This document shows, piece after piece, positions 10,641-18,509 of a stretch of DNA of 37,756 bases; the stretch's first letter is position 1; every line of letters begins with the position of its first letter. The stretch is from NCBI GenBank assembly GCA_052033935.1, contig JBPOJE010000030.1, positions 1 to 37,756 of the forward strand, written 5' to 3'. A model generated the notes under the pieces. It did no database searches, was not told the DNA's origin, and saw only the letters and a program-made list of their open reading frames with translations. The position numbers were made by a program, and so were the translations under genes. Source of the stretch: JAGVUD01 sp052033935. GTDB lineage: Bacteria > Armatimonadota > UBA5829 > DSUL01.

Positions 10641-11606
10641 TCAGCGCGCCTTCGCACCGGACTGCTCGGATGCCAGGGCAAGCCAGTCGGAAACCTCGAG
10701 CGACTGCCGAACGTCCTCCCGGATCTGCGCAATCAGCTCCTCGCGGTTGGCGAACTTCTGCTCGTCCCGCAACCGCTCCAGGAACTGAACCTCCAGCGTC
10801 TGGCCGTACAGGTCGCCGGTGTAGCCAATCAGATGCACTTCGAGCAGGCGGGCGTCCTCGCCCAGGGTCGGGCGGACGCCCAGATTGGCGGCGCCGCGAA
10901 GCAGAGTGCCGTTGAAGCGGTTGTTGACGGCATAGATGCCGTCTTGGGGCAGAAGCTGCCGCTCGCAAGCGAGGATGTTGGCGGTGGGGAAGCCAAGACG
11001 GCGGCCAACGCCCTGGCCCGTGGCCACCGTGCCGCGGACGCGGTAGTAGCCCCCGAGCATCAGCGCCGCGCGCCGCACATTGCCCTGCGTCAGAGCCGAC
11101 CTGATATTGCTGCTCGAAACCGGCGTGCGGCCGAGCGCCACAGGCGGCATCACGGCGGCGTCAAAGCAGACTTCGTTCGCCATCCGCACGAGCAGGCCGG
11201 CATCGCCGCCCCGGCCGCGGCCAAACCGGAAGTCCTGCCCCACGACAAGGGCGCGCATCCCCACACGGCGGATCAGCACCTCGCGCACGAATTCCTGCGC
11301 CTCCATGCCCGCCAGGGCCTCGTTGAACTCCAGAACAAGCACGCGGTTGACGCCGGTCGCGGAGAGGCGCTCCGCGCGCTCGCGCACGGTGCACAGGAGC
11401 GGCGGCGCTTTCTCCGGCGAAACGGCCTCAAGCGGGTGACGGTCGAACGTCACCGCAACGGCAGGTAGGCTCCGCTCGGATGCCATGCGGCTGAGATGGG
11501 TCAGTAACGCCCTGTGACCGACGTGGACGCCGTCGAATGCGCCGATCGTGACGGCCACTCCTCCCTCAGGCGCGCTGTATGTGTCCAATCCCCAGAATAT
11601 GCTCAA
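10641..11606 (-). CDS. ribF: Bifunctional riboflavin kinase / FAD synthetase
   Basis: A 321-residue RibF, which phosphorylates riboflavin to FMN and adenylates FMN to FAD. The N-terminal adenylyltransferase domain shows GAFDGVHVGH at 22-31 and a SSSNIR segment. The C-terminal kinase domain shows GRRLGFPTAN and the loop after YTGDLYGQTLEVQFL. I chose TTG 11606 as start because it gives the family-like N-terminus and has AGGAG upstream. An in-frame ATG at 11645 lies inside a dispersed repeat and is unlikely. It is the last gene of the conserved nusA-infB-truB-ribF order, separated from truB by a repeat element of about 110 bases. Confidence 0.95.
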   Translation of the reverse strand: MSIFWGLDTYSAPEGGVAVTIGAFDGVHVGHRALLTHLSRMASERSLPAVAVTFDRHPLEAVSPEKAPPLLCTVRERAERLSATGVNRVLVLEFNEALAGMEAQEFVREVLIRRVGMRALVVGQDFRFGRGRGGDAGLLVRMANEVCFDAAVMPPVALGRTPVSSSNIRSALTQGNVRRAALMLGGYYRVRGTVATGQGVGRRLGFPTANILACERQLLPQDGIYAVNNRFNGTLLRGAANLGVRPTLGEDARLLEVHLIGYTGDLYGQTLEVQFLERLRDEQKFANREELIAQIREDVRQSLEVSDWLALASEQSGAKAR

Positions 11607-11639
11607 AAGCTCAGATGCTCCTTGTTCCCAACCGTCCCA

Positions 11640-11750
11640 CGTCATGCCGGGCAGTGCCCCGTCATGCCAGGCCGTACCACGTCATGCCAGACTCGATCCG
11701 GCATCCACGGTTCCCCCGTGTAGGTCCTGAATCAAGTTCAGGATGACGTG
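11640..11750. repeat. Dispersed palindromic repeat, family A, copy 2, with 20-bp period
   Basis: GTCATGCC recurs at 11641, 11661 and 11681, an exact 20-base period. The third unit pairs with ATGACGTG at 11743-11750 in the same layout as the copy at 2922-3007, with CACGTCAT at 11678-11685. The element fills the truB-ribF gap and covers the upstream alternative ATG of ribF. It would form a hairpin within the operon transcript. Confidence 0.7.
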
Positions 11751-11758
11751 CCCTCGCT

Positions 11759-12700
11759 CTATCCTTCGGGCATGACAGGGCCGACACTCTCTCGCCGGCC
11801 CGGCACGTCAGAAATCACCTTCAGGGGCCTCACACGCTCGCCCCCGGCTTCCATCTCCCCCATCCCGAGAAGCTCGCCCGACGCCCCGTGCACGCGCACC
11901 AGCCGATCTGGCCGCCCAGAAGCGTCCGCGCAAGCGGGCACGAACCCGCCATTGCAGAACAGCGCCGACAGGCGCGCATCGAGATCAACCCTCGGATACT
12001 CCCGCAGCGCCTCGGACGGAGCAAGAACTCGCGCGCGAACATCCGCCGTGCTGGCCTTCTCGGTCTCGGACAGAGTGACGGCGTCCTTCAGCAGAAACGG
12101 CCCCGAAGCTGTTCGCACAAGGCTCTCCATGCAGCCGCCCACCCCCAGGCGCTGACCGATGTCTGCGCACAGCGTCCGGATGTAGCACCCCGCCGACACC
12201 GTGCACTTCAGCGCCGCCCTGGCCCGCTCGCCGGGCGAAAACGAAAGGAGCGACAAATCCCGCACGTTCACCACTCTCGGCTGGCGCTCCACGGTCTTGC
12301 CCTCGCGCGCCATTCTGTAGAGCCGTTTTCCGTCCACCTTCACCGCGCTGTACATCGGAGGAACCTGCGAAATCGTTCCAAGAAACCCGCCAAGCACTGC
12401 GGACAGGCTCGCTTCCGTCACATTGGCCGCGCTCGTCTCCGAAACGATCGCGCCCTCCACGTCCTGTGTGTCCGTGGCAATCCCGAGCAGCAGCCCGGCT
12501 TCGTATTCCTTGTCGTGCCCGCTGATATACTCCGCGAGCCGCGTCGCGCGCCCGAGCAGCAACACCAGAACGCCCTCCGCCATCGGATCAAGCGTGCCGG
12601 CGTGTCCTACCCGCCGCTCACCCAACCGCCGGCGCACCACCGACACCACATCGTGGCTGGTGGGCCCGGACGGCTTGGAGACGATCAGAACGCCGTCCAC
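11759..12700 (-). CDS. truB: tRNA pseudouridine-55 synthase TruB
   Basis: A 313-residue TruB, which makes pseudouridine 55 in the T loop of tRNAs. The catalytic motif GHAGTLDPMAEGVL contains the nucleophile D38, followed by KEYEAGLLLG and the later SAGCYIRTL segment. Residues 230-313 form a PUA-like tail. The frame is open to 12760, but I chose GTG 12700 because it starts at the family position (MDGVLIVSKPSGPTSHD) and has AGGA elements upstream. This start overlaps the end of nrnA by 16 bases, typical of translational coupling in the operon. Confidence 0.95.
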   Translation of the reverse strand: MDGVLIVSKPSGPTSHDVVSVVRRRLGERRVGHAGTLDPMAEGVLVLLLGRATRLAEYISGHDKEYEAGLLLGIATDTQDVEGAIVSETSAANVTEASLSAVLGGFLGTISQVPPMYSAVKVDGKRLYRMAREGKTVERQPRVVNVRDLSLLSFSPGERARAALKCTVSAGCYIRTLCADIGQRLGVGGCMESLVRTASGPFLLKDAVTLSETEKASTADVRARVLAPSEALREYPRVDLDARLSALFCNGGFVPACADASGRPDRLVRVHGASGELLGMGEMEAGGERVRPLKVISDVPGRRESVGPVMPEG

Positions 12701-13662
12701 TTCCTCAGTTCCTGCAGCAGGCGCTCTTCGGCGTCGTCCAGCGACGTTTCCAGAACGCATGCGGCGGCGAGCGTGTGTCCCCCGCCCCCCAGCGCTTCGG
12801 CGGCCTGGCTCACAACCGTCGCCCCGCGCGAGCGCAGGCTGATGCGCACGACTCCCGGCTGCTCTTCGCGCAGAAGAGCGGCGACGTCCGCGCCCCGCAG
12901 GCTGTGAACAACGTTCACGAAGCCCTCGGTATCCTCCGGCGCAGCGCCCGTCTCGGCGAAATCATCAGCCGACAGCCTGGCCCAGGCAACGGTTCCCGCC
13001 GGGCTGCTCTGCAGCGACGCCAGAGCGCGCGCAAGAAGTTTGAGACCAGCAAGCGTCCGGCTGTCGTAAACCCACCTGCTGATCTCGGCAACAGATGCCC
13101 CCGCGCGGGCGAGCGAAGCCGCCATTTCGAGTGTCTCGGGGCGCGTGTTGCTGAAGCGGAAGCCCCCGGTATCGGTGATCAGCCCCGTCATGAGCGCCTC
13201 CGCCATACGGCCCGTCACAGGAACGGACCGGTGTGCAAGCAGATACTGGACGACTTCAGCCGTGGCCGCATAGCGGGCGCGCGAAAGGCGCACATCGCCG
13301 AAGTCCGACGTGGGGGGATGATGGTCCACAACTAGCACCTTGCGCGCCTGGTTTACCAGACCCTGCAGCGCACCGACGCGGTCGGCCCGGTCGCAGTCCA
13401 CAACCACCACAAGGTCGGGCACGCCCGCCGGGGCTTCGGGCTCGACGATGTCATCCGGGTTCAGGAAATCGTAGATAAGCGGGGTCGGCTGCGGGCAGAC
13501 AAGATGTGCCTCCTTGCCCTGCTGACGCAGCCCGAGCGTGAGCGCAATGCCGCTGCCAAGGGCATCGCCGTCGGGGTTCGTGTGCATTACGACAAGGATC
13601 AGGTGCGAGTGGTCAATAAGATCCCAGGCCGCGTTCAGACTGTCATTGCTGGGCCGGGTCAT
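12685..13662 (-). CDS. nrnA: DHH-family bifunctional oligoribonuclease / pAp phosphatase
   Basis: A 325-residue DHH/DHHA1 phosphoesterase of the NrnA type, which degrades nanoRNAs to mononucleotides and dephosphorylates 3'-phosphoadenosine 5'-phosphate. Metal ligands are visible: HTNPDGD (27-33), VDCDRAD (89-94) and DHH (113-115). The C-terminal DHHA1 domain ends with the GGGGH motif (His near 296). It starts 20 bases inside rbfA and overlaps truB, as is usual for this operon. The enzyme activity is inferred from family. Confidence 0.93.
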   Translation of the reverse strand: MTRPSNDSLNAAWDLIDHSHLILVVMHTNPDGDALGSGIALTLGLRQQGKEAHLVCPQPTPLIYDFLNPDDIVEPEAPAGVPDLVVVVDCDRADRVGALQGLVNQARKVLVVDHHPPTSDFGDVRLSRARYAATAEVVQYLLAHRSVPVTGRMAEALMTGLITDTGGFRFSNTRPETLEMAASLARAGASVAEISRWVYDSRTLAGLKLLARALASLQSSPAGTVAWARLSADDFAETGAAPEDTEGFVNVVHSLRGADVAALLREEQPGVVRISLRSRGATVVSQAAEALGGGGHTLAAACVLETSLDDAEERLLQELRKWTAF

Positions 13663-13993
13663 TCTCGATGCTCTTCAATAACTCGTTCACTCTCAAAACG
13701 TCTATTGCGCTCTCATCGAGAAAGAACTCGATGACGGGTACGGACTTCAGGCGGGCGCCCTTGCCAAGCTCCCGGCGAATGTGTCCGGCGGCACGGTCGA
13801 GGACGTTGACCATCGCCTTGCGCTCCTCAGCCTCCGCGAAGACGCTGACGCCGACGCGGGCGAGGTGGAGGTCCGGCGTAATCCGTGCCTGGGTAACCGT
13901 CACAAAGCCCAGACGCGGATCCTTCATTCTCCGGATAATCTCGCTGATCTGCTGCACCAGAGCCTTGTTGATGCGTTCCTGTCTGAGACTCAA
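13643..13993 (-). CDS. rbfA: 30S ribosome-binding factor A
   Basis: A 116-residue RbfA, a KH-fold protein that binds immature 30S subunits and helps process the 5' end of 16S rRNA, important for growth in the cold. The conserved start RQERINKALVQQISEIIRR, the KDPRLGFVTVT segment and the motif before FFLDESAI are all present. Length is normal. It overlaps nrnA by 20 bases and lies 13 bases after the DUF503 gene, so it is in the middle of one transcript. Confidence 0.96.
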   Translation of the reverse strand: MSLRQERINKALVQQISEIIRRMKDPRLGFVTVTQARITPDLHLARVGVSVFAEAEERKAMVNVLDRAAGHIRRELGKGARLKSVPVIEFFLDESAIDVLRVNELLKSIENDPAQQ

Positions 13994-14006
13994 AGCGTGG
14001 ACTCCT

Positions 14007-14291
14007 TCACAGCAACTCCAGATCGGAATCTGTAACAGACACCCTCGGTTCGGATTCGACCGCCCCCAGCACCCTGTCCAGTATGCCGTTGCACAGCGCC
14101 CGGTCGTTGGATACCACCGCGAACGCTAGAGTCGCGCTGCGCAAGCTGTCCATATGCCCCACCTCCGCCGCGGAAACTGAGAACCTGCGGCGAATCTTAT
14201 CGAGCATGCTCCGGATAACCCGGCGCTTGTCCTTCAGGCTGCTGCCTTCACCGAGTTCCAGATCCACAATCAGCAAGCCAACAACAACCAT
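14007..14291 (-). CDS. DUF503 (YlxP-like) protein
   Basis: A 94-residue protein of the DUF503/YlxP family, found between infB and rbfA in many Firmicutes, Chloroflexi and Armatimonadota. Visible features are the short beta strand VVVGLLIVDLELGEG, the conserved SLKDKRRVIRSMLDKIRRRF stretch and the NDRALC turn. Members are thought to help ribosome maturation, with reports of a role alongside RbfA, but the biochemical role is not settled. The position in the operon supports the call more than any catalytic residue could. Confidence 0.9.
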   Translation of the reverse strand: MVVVGLLIVDLELGEGSSLKDKRRVIRSMLDKIRRRFSVSAAEVGHMDSLRSATLAFAVVSNDRALCNGILDRVLGAVESEPRVSVTDSDLELL

Positions 14292-14339
14292 CAGACCCGG
14301 CGGTCCGGCCTCGCGCCTGTGAGCCGCGAGACGCTCCGG

Positions 14340-16259
14340 TTAGAGCGTCCTCGCCACCTGCTTGATCACGTAGGACTCGATGATGTCCTCTTCCTTAATA
14401 TCGTTGTGCCCCTCGAGCTGGATCCCGCACTCGAACCCGGCGGCCATCTCGCGGACGTCGTCCTTGAAATGCCGCAGCGACTCGATGCGCCCTGAGAAGA
14501 CTTCCTTGCCCTGGCGCGTAAGCCTGGCAAGCGACCCGCGAACGATCTTGCCATCCTGCACATACGAGCCGGCGACCACGCCCTTTGGAGTCCTGAAGAG
14601 CGCGCGTACCTGAGCGTGCCCATGTATCTCCTCGTGCTCTTCGGGTTCGAGCAGGCCGGCCATCGCCTTGCGGACATCGTCCAGAAGCTCGTAGATGATG
14701 TTGTACTGGCGAATCTGGACGCGCTCGCGCTCGGCCGCAACCTCCGCTTCCTTCTCAACCCTCGAGTTGAACGCGATCACAATCGCGCCGGACGCCGACG
14801 CCAGCAGGATGTCGCTCTCACCAACCACCCCCACAGAACTCTGAATAATCCGGACAGCGACCTCGTCGGTAGCGAGATCGGCCAGGGATTGGATAATCGC
14901 CTCCGCCGAACCGTCCGCGTCGCAGCGGAGCACGACGCACAGTTCCTTCGTTTCGCCTTCCTTGAGCTTGCGGTAAATATCCTCGAGGCTCACCTTTGCG
15001 CTTGCGGCAAGGCGGTCTTCGCGCTCCTTGTCCTGCTTGGCCGCCGCGGCTTGCCGCGCCGTGCGCTCGTCGGCGACTACGCTCATCTGGTCGCCCGCAT
15101 TAGGAACGTCCGCGAGGCCGACGATTTCAACCGGCGCTGCGGGACCCGCCTTTTTGACGCGTGCGCCCTTGTCGTCGTGCATCGCCTTGATCTTGCCCCA
15201 CGTGGAGCCGACCACGACAACGCTTCCGACCTTGAGGGTGCCGTTCTGCACAAGCAGCGTCGCCACCGGGCCGCGGCCCCGCTCGAGCTTGGCCTCAACA
15301 ACAACCCCGGCCGCCTCCGCAGCCGGATCCCCGGTCAGCTCCATCATCTCCGCCTGAAGCTGAATTGCGTCCAGCAGGTCCTCGATGCCCATGCGCTCGG
15401 TGGCCGAGACGGGAATCACCATGGTGTCGCCGCCCCATTCCTCCGGGACGAGTTCTGCCTCCGAAAGCTGCTGCTTCACACGTTCTGGGTTCGCGTCGGC
15501 CCTGTCAATCTTGTTGATCACCACAATGATGGGCACTCCGGCTGCGCGTGCGTGGTCAATCGCTTCGCGCGTCTGGGGCATAACCCCGTCGTCCGCCGCC
15601 ACAACCAGCACCGCGATGTCTGTCACCTGAGCGCCGCGCGCGCGCATTGCCGTGAACGCGGCGTGGCCCGGGGTGTCAATAAACGTGATGAGCTTGTCCG
15701 CCCGTGTCACCTGATAGGCACCGATATGCTGGGTGATCCCGCCGTACTCGCCTTCGGTGACGTTCGTGTTCCGGACGCAGTCGAGAAGAGAGGTCTTGCC
15801 GTGGTCCACGTGGCCGAGCACTGTCACCACGGGAGGGCGCTCCCATGTTCCGCGCTTCTGGGACTTCGGACGCGGGCGGGCTTTGGCGGCTGGCTTGCCT
15901 GTTCCGAGCTTGACCGTCTGGCCAAGCTGCTCGCCCACCTTCTGGGCTTGTTCGAAGCTGATGGTCTGGGTCAGCGAGGCCAGCACGCCCAGCCCGATGA
16001 GGGCTTTCTGCACTTCAGCCGGATCAACACTCAGCAACTCGGCGAGGTCGCGCACAACAACCTGTTGCGGCACCTCAACCCCTGTGCCGCCGCCATCGGG
16101 CTCATTGGCGAGAAGCTCGCGGACGGCCTCCACCGTGCTCTGGTCAATCGAACTCGAATGGCTTGCGACTTCCACCCCCAGATCGCGGAGCGTCGCCATC
16201 AGGTCGGCGGGCTGAAGACCCAACTCTTTTGCTAATTCGTAAACGCGGGTAGCACTCAC
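14340..16259 (-). CDS. infB: Translation initiation factor IF-2
   Basis: A 639-residue IF-2, the GTPase that brings initiator tRNA to the 30S subunit and promotes subunit joining. An N-terminal IF2N domain (MSATRVYELAKELGLQPADL) is followed by a second N-domain, then the GTPase: G1 GHVDHGKT at 149-156, G3 DTPGH at 195-199 and G4 NKID at 249-252. Domains II-IV follow, ending near the initiator-tRNA binding C-terminus. It is shorter than E. coli IF-2 (890) because the linker between N- and G-domains is brief, as in other phyla with compact IF-2. It is preceded by ylxR in the operon. Confidence 0.97.
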   Translation of the reverse strand: MSATRVYELAKELGLQPADLMATLRDLGVEVASHSSSIDQSTVEAVRELLANEPDGGGTGVEVPQQVVVRDLAELLSVDPAEVQKALIGLGVLASLTQTISFEQAQKVGEQLGQTVKLGTGKPAAKARPRPKSQKRGTWERPPVVTVLGHVDHGKTSLLDCVRNTNVTEGEYGGITQHIGAYQVTRADKLITFIDTPGHAAFTAMRARGAQVTDIAVLVVAADDGVMPQTREAIDHARAAGVPIIVVINKIDRADANPERVKQQLSEAELVPEEWGGDTMVIPVSATERMGIEDLLDAIQLQAEMMELTGDPAAEAAGVVVEAKLERGRGPVATLLVQNGTLKVGSVVVVGSTWGKIKAMHDDKGARVKKAGPAAPVEIVGLADVPNAGDQMSVVADERTARQAAAAKQDKEREDRLAASAKVSLEDIYRKLKEGETKELCVVLRCDADGSAEAIIQSLADLATDEVAVRIIQSSVGVVGESDILLASASGAIVIAFNSRVEKEAEVAAERERVQIRQYNIIYELLDDVRKAMAGLLEPEEHEEIHGHAQVRALFRTPKGVVAGSYVQDGKIVRGSLARLTRQGKEVFSGRIESLRHFKDDVREMAAGFECGIQLEGHNDIKEEDIIESYVIKQVARTL

Positions 16260-16346
16260 GCGTGCTCTCCTCCTGAACCTGTGAAAGGACTATGACCTAC
16301 ATTTCGCACCCTGCATGATAAGGTACGCCGCGAATGCTCCTGCGAG

Positions 16347-16613
16347 TCATCCGCCGCCGCTGGCCTGCACGGCCTGTCTCAGTTCCTCCAGCAGCACGTC
16401 CGGAACACTCACCCTCAGCGCCCTGGACAGCCTGGAGCCTTTGAGTGCCTTCTTCAGGCACTCCTCGCTCCGGCACACATACGCCCCCCGGCCGGGGGCT
16501 CTGCCTGTCGGGTCCAGGCCCACTAGCCCCACGGGGCTTCTCACAACGCGGACAAACCCGCTCTTCTCCCCGGACCGCCTGCACCCGGTACAGCTTCTAA
16601 TGCTTGTCTTCAA
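16347..16613 (-). CDS. ylxR: YlxR-like (DUF448) RNA-binding protein
   Basis: An 88-residue DUF448 protein, always found between nusA and infB in this operon type. It has the N-terminal RSCTGCRR motif and a basic loop around GRGAYVCRSEECLKKALKG. The structure of a homologue suggests RNA binding, and in Bacillus a YlxR protein affects many transcripts and binds RNase P; the role here is inferred. It starts 12 bases after nusA. Confidence 0.93.
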   Translation of the reverse strand: MKTSIRSCTGCRRSGEKSGFVRVVRSPVGLVGLDPTGRAPGRGAYVCRSEECLKKALKGSRLSRALRVSVPDVLLEELRQAVQASGGG

Positions 16614-16625
16614 ACCCGAAACGGT

Positions 16626-17804
16626 TTACTGGCCCGCCTCTGTTTCCGGGGCCGCTCCCGGCGCTTCGGCCTGTTCAGCCTCCGCAGGGGCATCCCCGGC
16701 GGGCGGTGCGGCATCGCCTGACAACACGTGCGAGCCCATTGAACCGCGGTTCCCCATCACCTGATCCTGGTCGGCGGACTCGGGCTTAATGTCAATACGC
16801 CATCCTGTTAGCCTTGCCGCCAGCCTCACGTTCTGCCCTGATTTGCCAATCGCCAGCGAAAGCTGCGCGTCGGGCATTGTCACCAGGGCGGTGTTGCTGG
16901 CCTCGTCAATGGTAACGTTGGACGGCTTTGCGGGGCTGAGGGCCTCGGCAATAAACCTGGAGATCTCCGGGCTCCAGCGAACGATATCCACCTTCTCGTC
17001 GTACAGCTCGTTGACCACGGACTGCACGCGCGAGCCCCGATGCCCCACGCACGCTCCCACCGGGTCCACCCGCTCGTCGGACGAGGAAACGGCGATTTTG
17101 GAGCGCTGGCCCGGGTCCCTTGCGATGGACTGAATCTCGACGATGCCTTCGGAAATCTCGGGGACCTCCATCTCGAACAGCCCTCGTATCAGGTTCGGGT
17201 GTGTGCGGGACACAACCACCTGCGGGCCGCGAGTCGTCCTACGGACATCCAGCACATAGACCTTCAACCGGTCGTTGAACTCGTAAGGCTCGGTCGGGAC
17301 CTGCTCGGCAGGCGGAAGCACCGCGTCAACCTTGCCCAGACTGACAATGACGCTGCGCTGCTCACCGCGCTGCACGACTCCCGTCACGACCTCACCCAAC
17401 CGCTGTTCGAACTCATCGAAGACCTGATCCCGTTCGGCATCGCGCAGCCGCTGCACCACAACCTGCTTGGCGGTCTGCGCGGCAATGCGGCCGAAGTTCT
17501 CGGGGGTCACCTCAAACTCGACGATGTCGCCGATGACAGCGTCGGGCTTGAGCGCCCTCGCCTCCGCCAGAACGATCTGCTCGTGAGGGTTCTCAACTTC
17601 CTCTTCCGCAACAACGGTCTTCTGGCAGAATACCTTGAAGCCCGTCCGCGAAACGTCCACCCGCACACTCACATCGTCGGCTGTCGCGTAGTGCTTCTTG
17701 TAGGCGTGCACGAGTGCCTGCTCGATGGTTTCCATCAGCAGCTCGGTCGGAATCTCTTTTTCTTTTTCCAACTGGTGGAGTGCGTCCAAGAACTCCTCGT
17801 TCAC
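16626..17804 (-). CDS. nusA: Transcription termination/antitermination factor NusA
   Basis: A 392-residue NusA, which binds RNA polymerase near the RNA exit channel and influences pausing, intrinsic termination and antitermination. The N-terminal domain (about 1-130) is followed by an S1 domain (about 135-200), KH1 with GACVGHRGSRVQ and KH2 with LAIGKSGQNVRLA. An Ala/Glu-rich tail replaces the acidic repeats of gamma-proteobacteria. The frame is open to 18056, but the GTG at 17804 gives the family start (MNEEFLDALHQLEKEKEIP) and has GGAGATGAGG upstream. It is the first gene of the operon; rimP, which usually precedes it, is absent. The leader contains an intrinsic terminator that could limit expression. 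Confidence 0.96.
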   Translation of the reverse strand: MNEEFLDALHQLEKEKEIPTELLMETIEQALVHAYKKHYATADDVSVRVDVSRTGFKVFCQKTVVAEEEVENPHEQIVLAEARALKPDAVIGDIVEFEVTPENFGRIAAQTAKQVVVQRLRDAERDQVFDEFEQRLGEVVTGVVQRGEQRSVIVSLGKVDAVLPPAEQVPTEPYEFNDRLKVYVLDVRRTTRGPQVVVSRTHPNLIRGLFEMEVPEISEGIVEIQSIARDPGQRSKIAVSSSDERVDPVGACVGHRGSRVQSVVNELYDEKVDIVRWSPEISRFIAEALSPAKPSNVTIDEASNTALVTMPDAQLSLAIGKSGQNVRLAARLTGWRIDIKPESADQDQVMGNRGSMGSHVLSGDAAPPAGDAPAEAEQAEAPGAAPETEAGQ

Positions 17805-18088
17805 AGCCTCATCTCCATGTATCTTCAACTGCCCCTGGCGTCCCGCCTGCGCGAGACACCTGCCCCCGCCGCCAACTCCAAGCCGCCCGGACCCCACTAA
17901 CAGAAGCGACCCGTTACGGAGTCCGCACGGGTCGGCAAAAGAGCGGCGCTTAAGTTTGTGCAACTCCAGGAGTTGCCAGTGACGCAGGGCCTGAAATTGG
18001 CAGTGCTCAGTCAAAAACAGTGCGCGCCGTGCCCTCCTGGGTCTTTCGGAGGCCACGCAAGGGGTCTCCCCCTTCGACCGCTACCAAT

Positions 18089-18113
18089 AAAAAAAGCGGG
18101 TTCCCTGACCCAC
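18089..18113 (-). terminator. Intrinsic terminator in the nusA operon leader
   Basis: On the minus strand GTGGGT pairs with ACCCGC (one G-U pair) across a 6-base loop, followed at once by seven T. The stem is better on the minus strand (G-U) than on the plus strand (C-A mismatch), which fixes the direction. It ends about 50 bases after the predicted transcription start and 285 bases before nusA, so it is a candidate attenuator rather than an end-of-gene terminator. Confidence 0.7.
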
Positions 18114-18148
18114 TTCGCCAACACCTGCAACGAACAAGACCAGCACCC

Positions 18149-18177
18149 AATATATCACAGGGCGCTCCCGTTGACAA
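18149..18177 (-). promoter_or_regulatory. Predicted promoter of the nusA operon
   Basis: Read on the minus strand: TTGTCA (18177-18172), a 17-base spacer and TATATT (18154-18149). Both hexamers match the sigma-70 consensus at 5 of 6 bases with ideal spacing. The predicted start near 18142 gives a leader of about 340 bases before nusA. Confidence 0.72.
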
Positions 18178-18198
18178 CTTCTCCGGCAGCCCGTACGC

Positions 18199-18242
18199 AG
18201 TTCGGCCCGGCCTTGTGGTCGAGTGTGAGGCCGGGCCGAACT
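18199..18242. repeat. Perfect 14-bp inverted repeat
   Basis: AGTTCGGCCCGGCC (18199-18212) and GGCCGGGCCGAACT (18229-18242) flank a 16-base loop, with TTT following on the plus strand. It could be a plus-strand terminator with a short T tail, a transcript end for trmFO read the other way, or a protein-binding site immediately upstream of the nusA promoter. No plus-strand gene is seen that would need it. Confidence 0.75.
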
Positions 18243-18509
18243 TTTCGTGGGAGCAGCCGTCGTGCAGAAACAGCGTCCGGCCGATCCCTTCGAGTCAGGT
18301 CAAGGTTGCTAGTCCCTTCCCGTAATGCGCAGCGTCAGCCTGCGGCCCGTTACGAAGATCCCGGCGGGCCGCCAAACGCGCGCACATCTTTCCTTTCTAA
18401 GGTAGGTGCAAATATCGTGCCAAAACTGCCTGCCGGGCGTACTTGAGCGGTATTCTTTACGTGAAAGCGCACTGGCCGTTGCCGCAAGCGGCGGCAGAAC
18501 GAACCGGCA

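Larger units (their letters stand above)
17805..18509. other. Leader of nusA and trmFO-nusA intergenic region
   Basis: These 705 bases hold the nusA operon promoter (18149-18177, minus), an intrinsic terminator inside the leader (18089-18113), a 17-base near-palindrome GCAACTCCAGGAGTTGC at 17961-17977, and a 14-bp inverted repeat (18199-18242). No rimP-like reading frame is present on either strand. The stretch 18246-18509, downstream of trmFO, shows only a loose inverted repeat near 18331-18365 and no gene. Confidence 0.6.

Noticed and set aside
9498..11468. Long plus-strand open frame of 656 codons across two minus-strand genes
   Set aside because: It covers the oxidoreductase and ribF in antisense, crosses the gap between them, and its residues show no protein-like pattern.
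17805..18056. Longer start for nusA, adding 84 residues
   Set aside because: The extension is Arg/Gly-rich, unlike any NusA, and runs through a palindrome; GTG 17804 has a good ribosome site and the family N-terminus.
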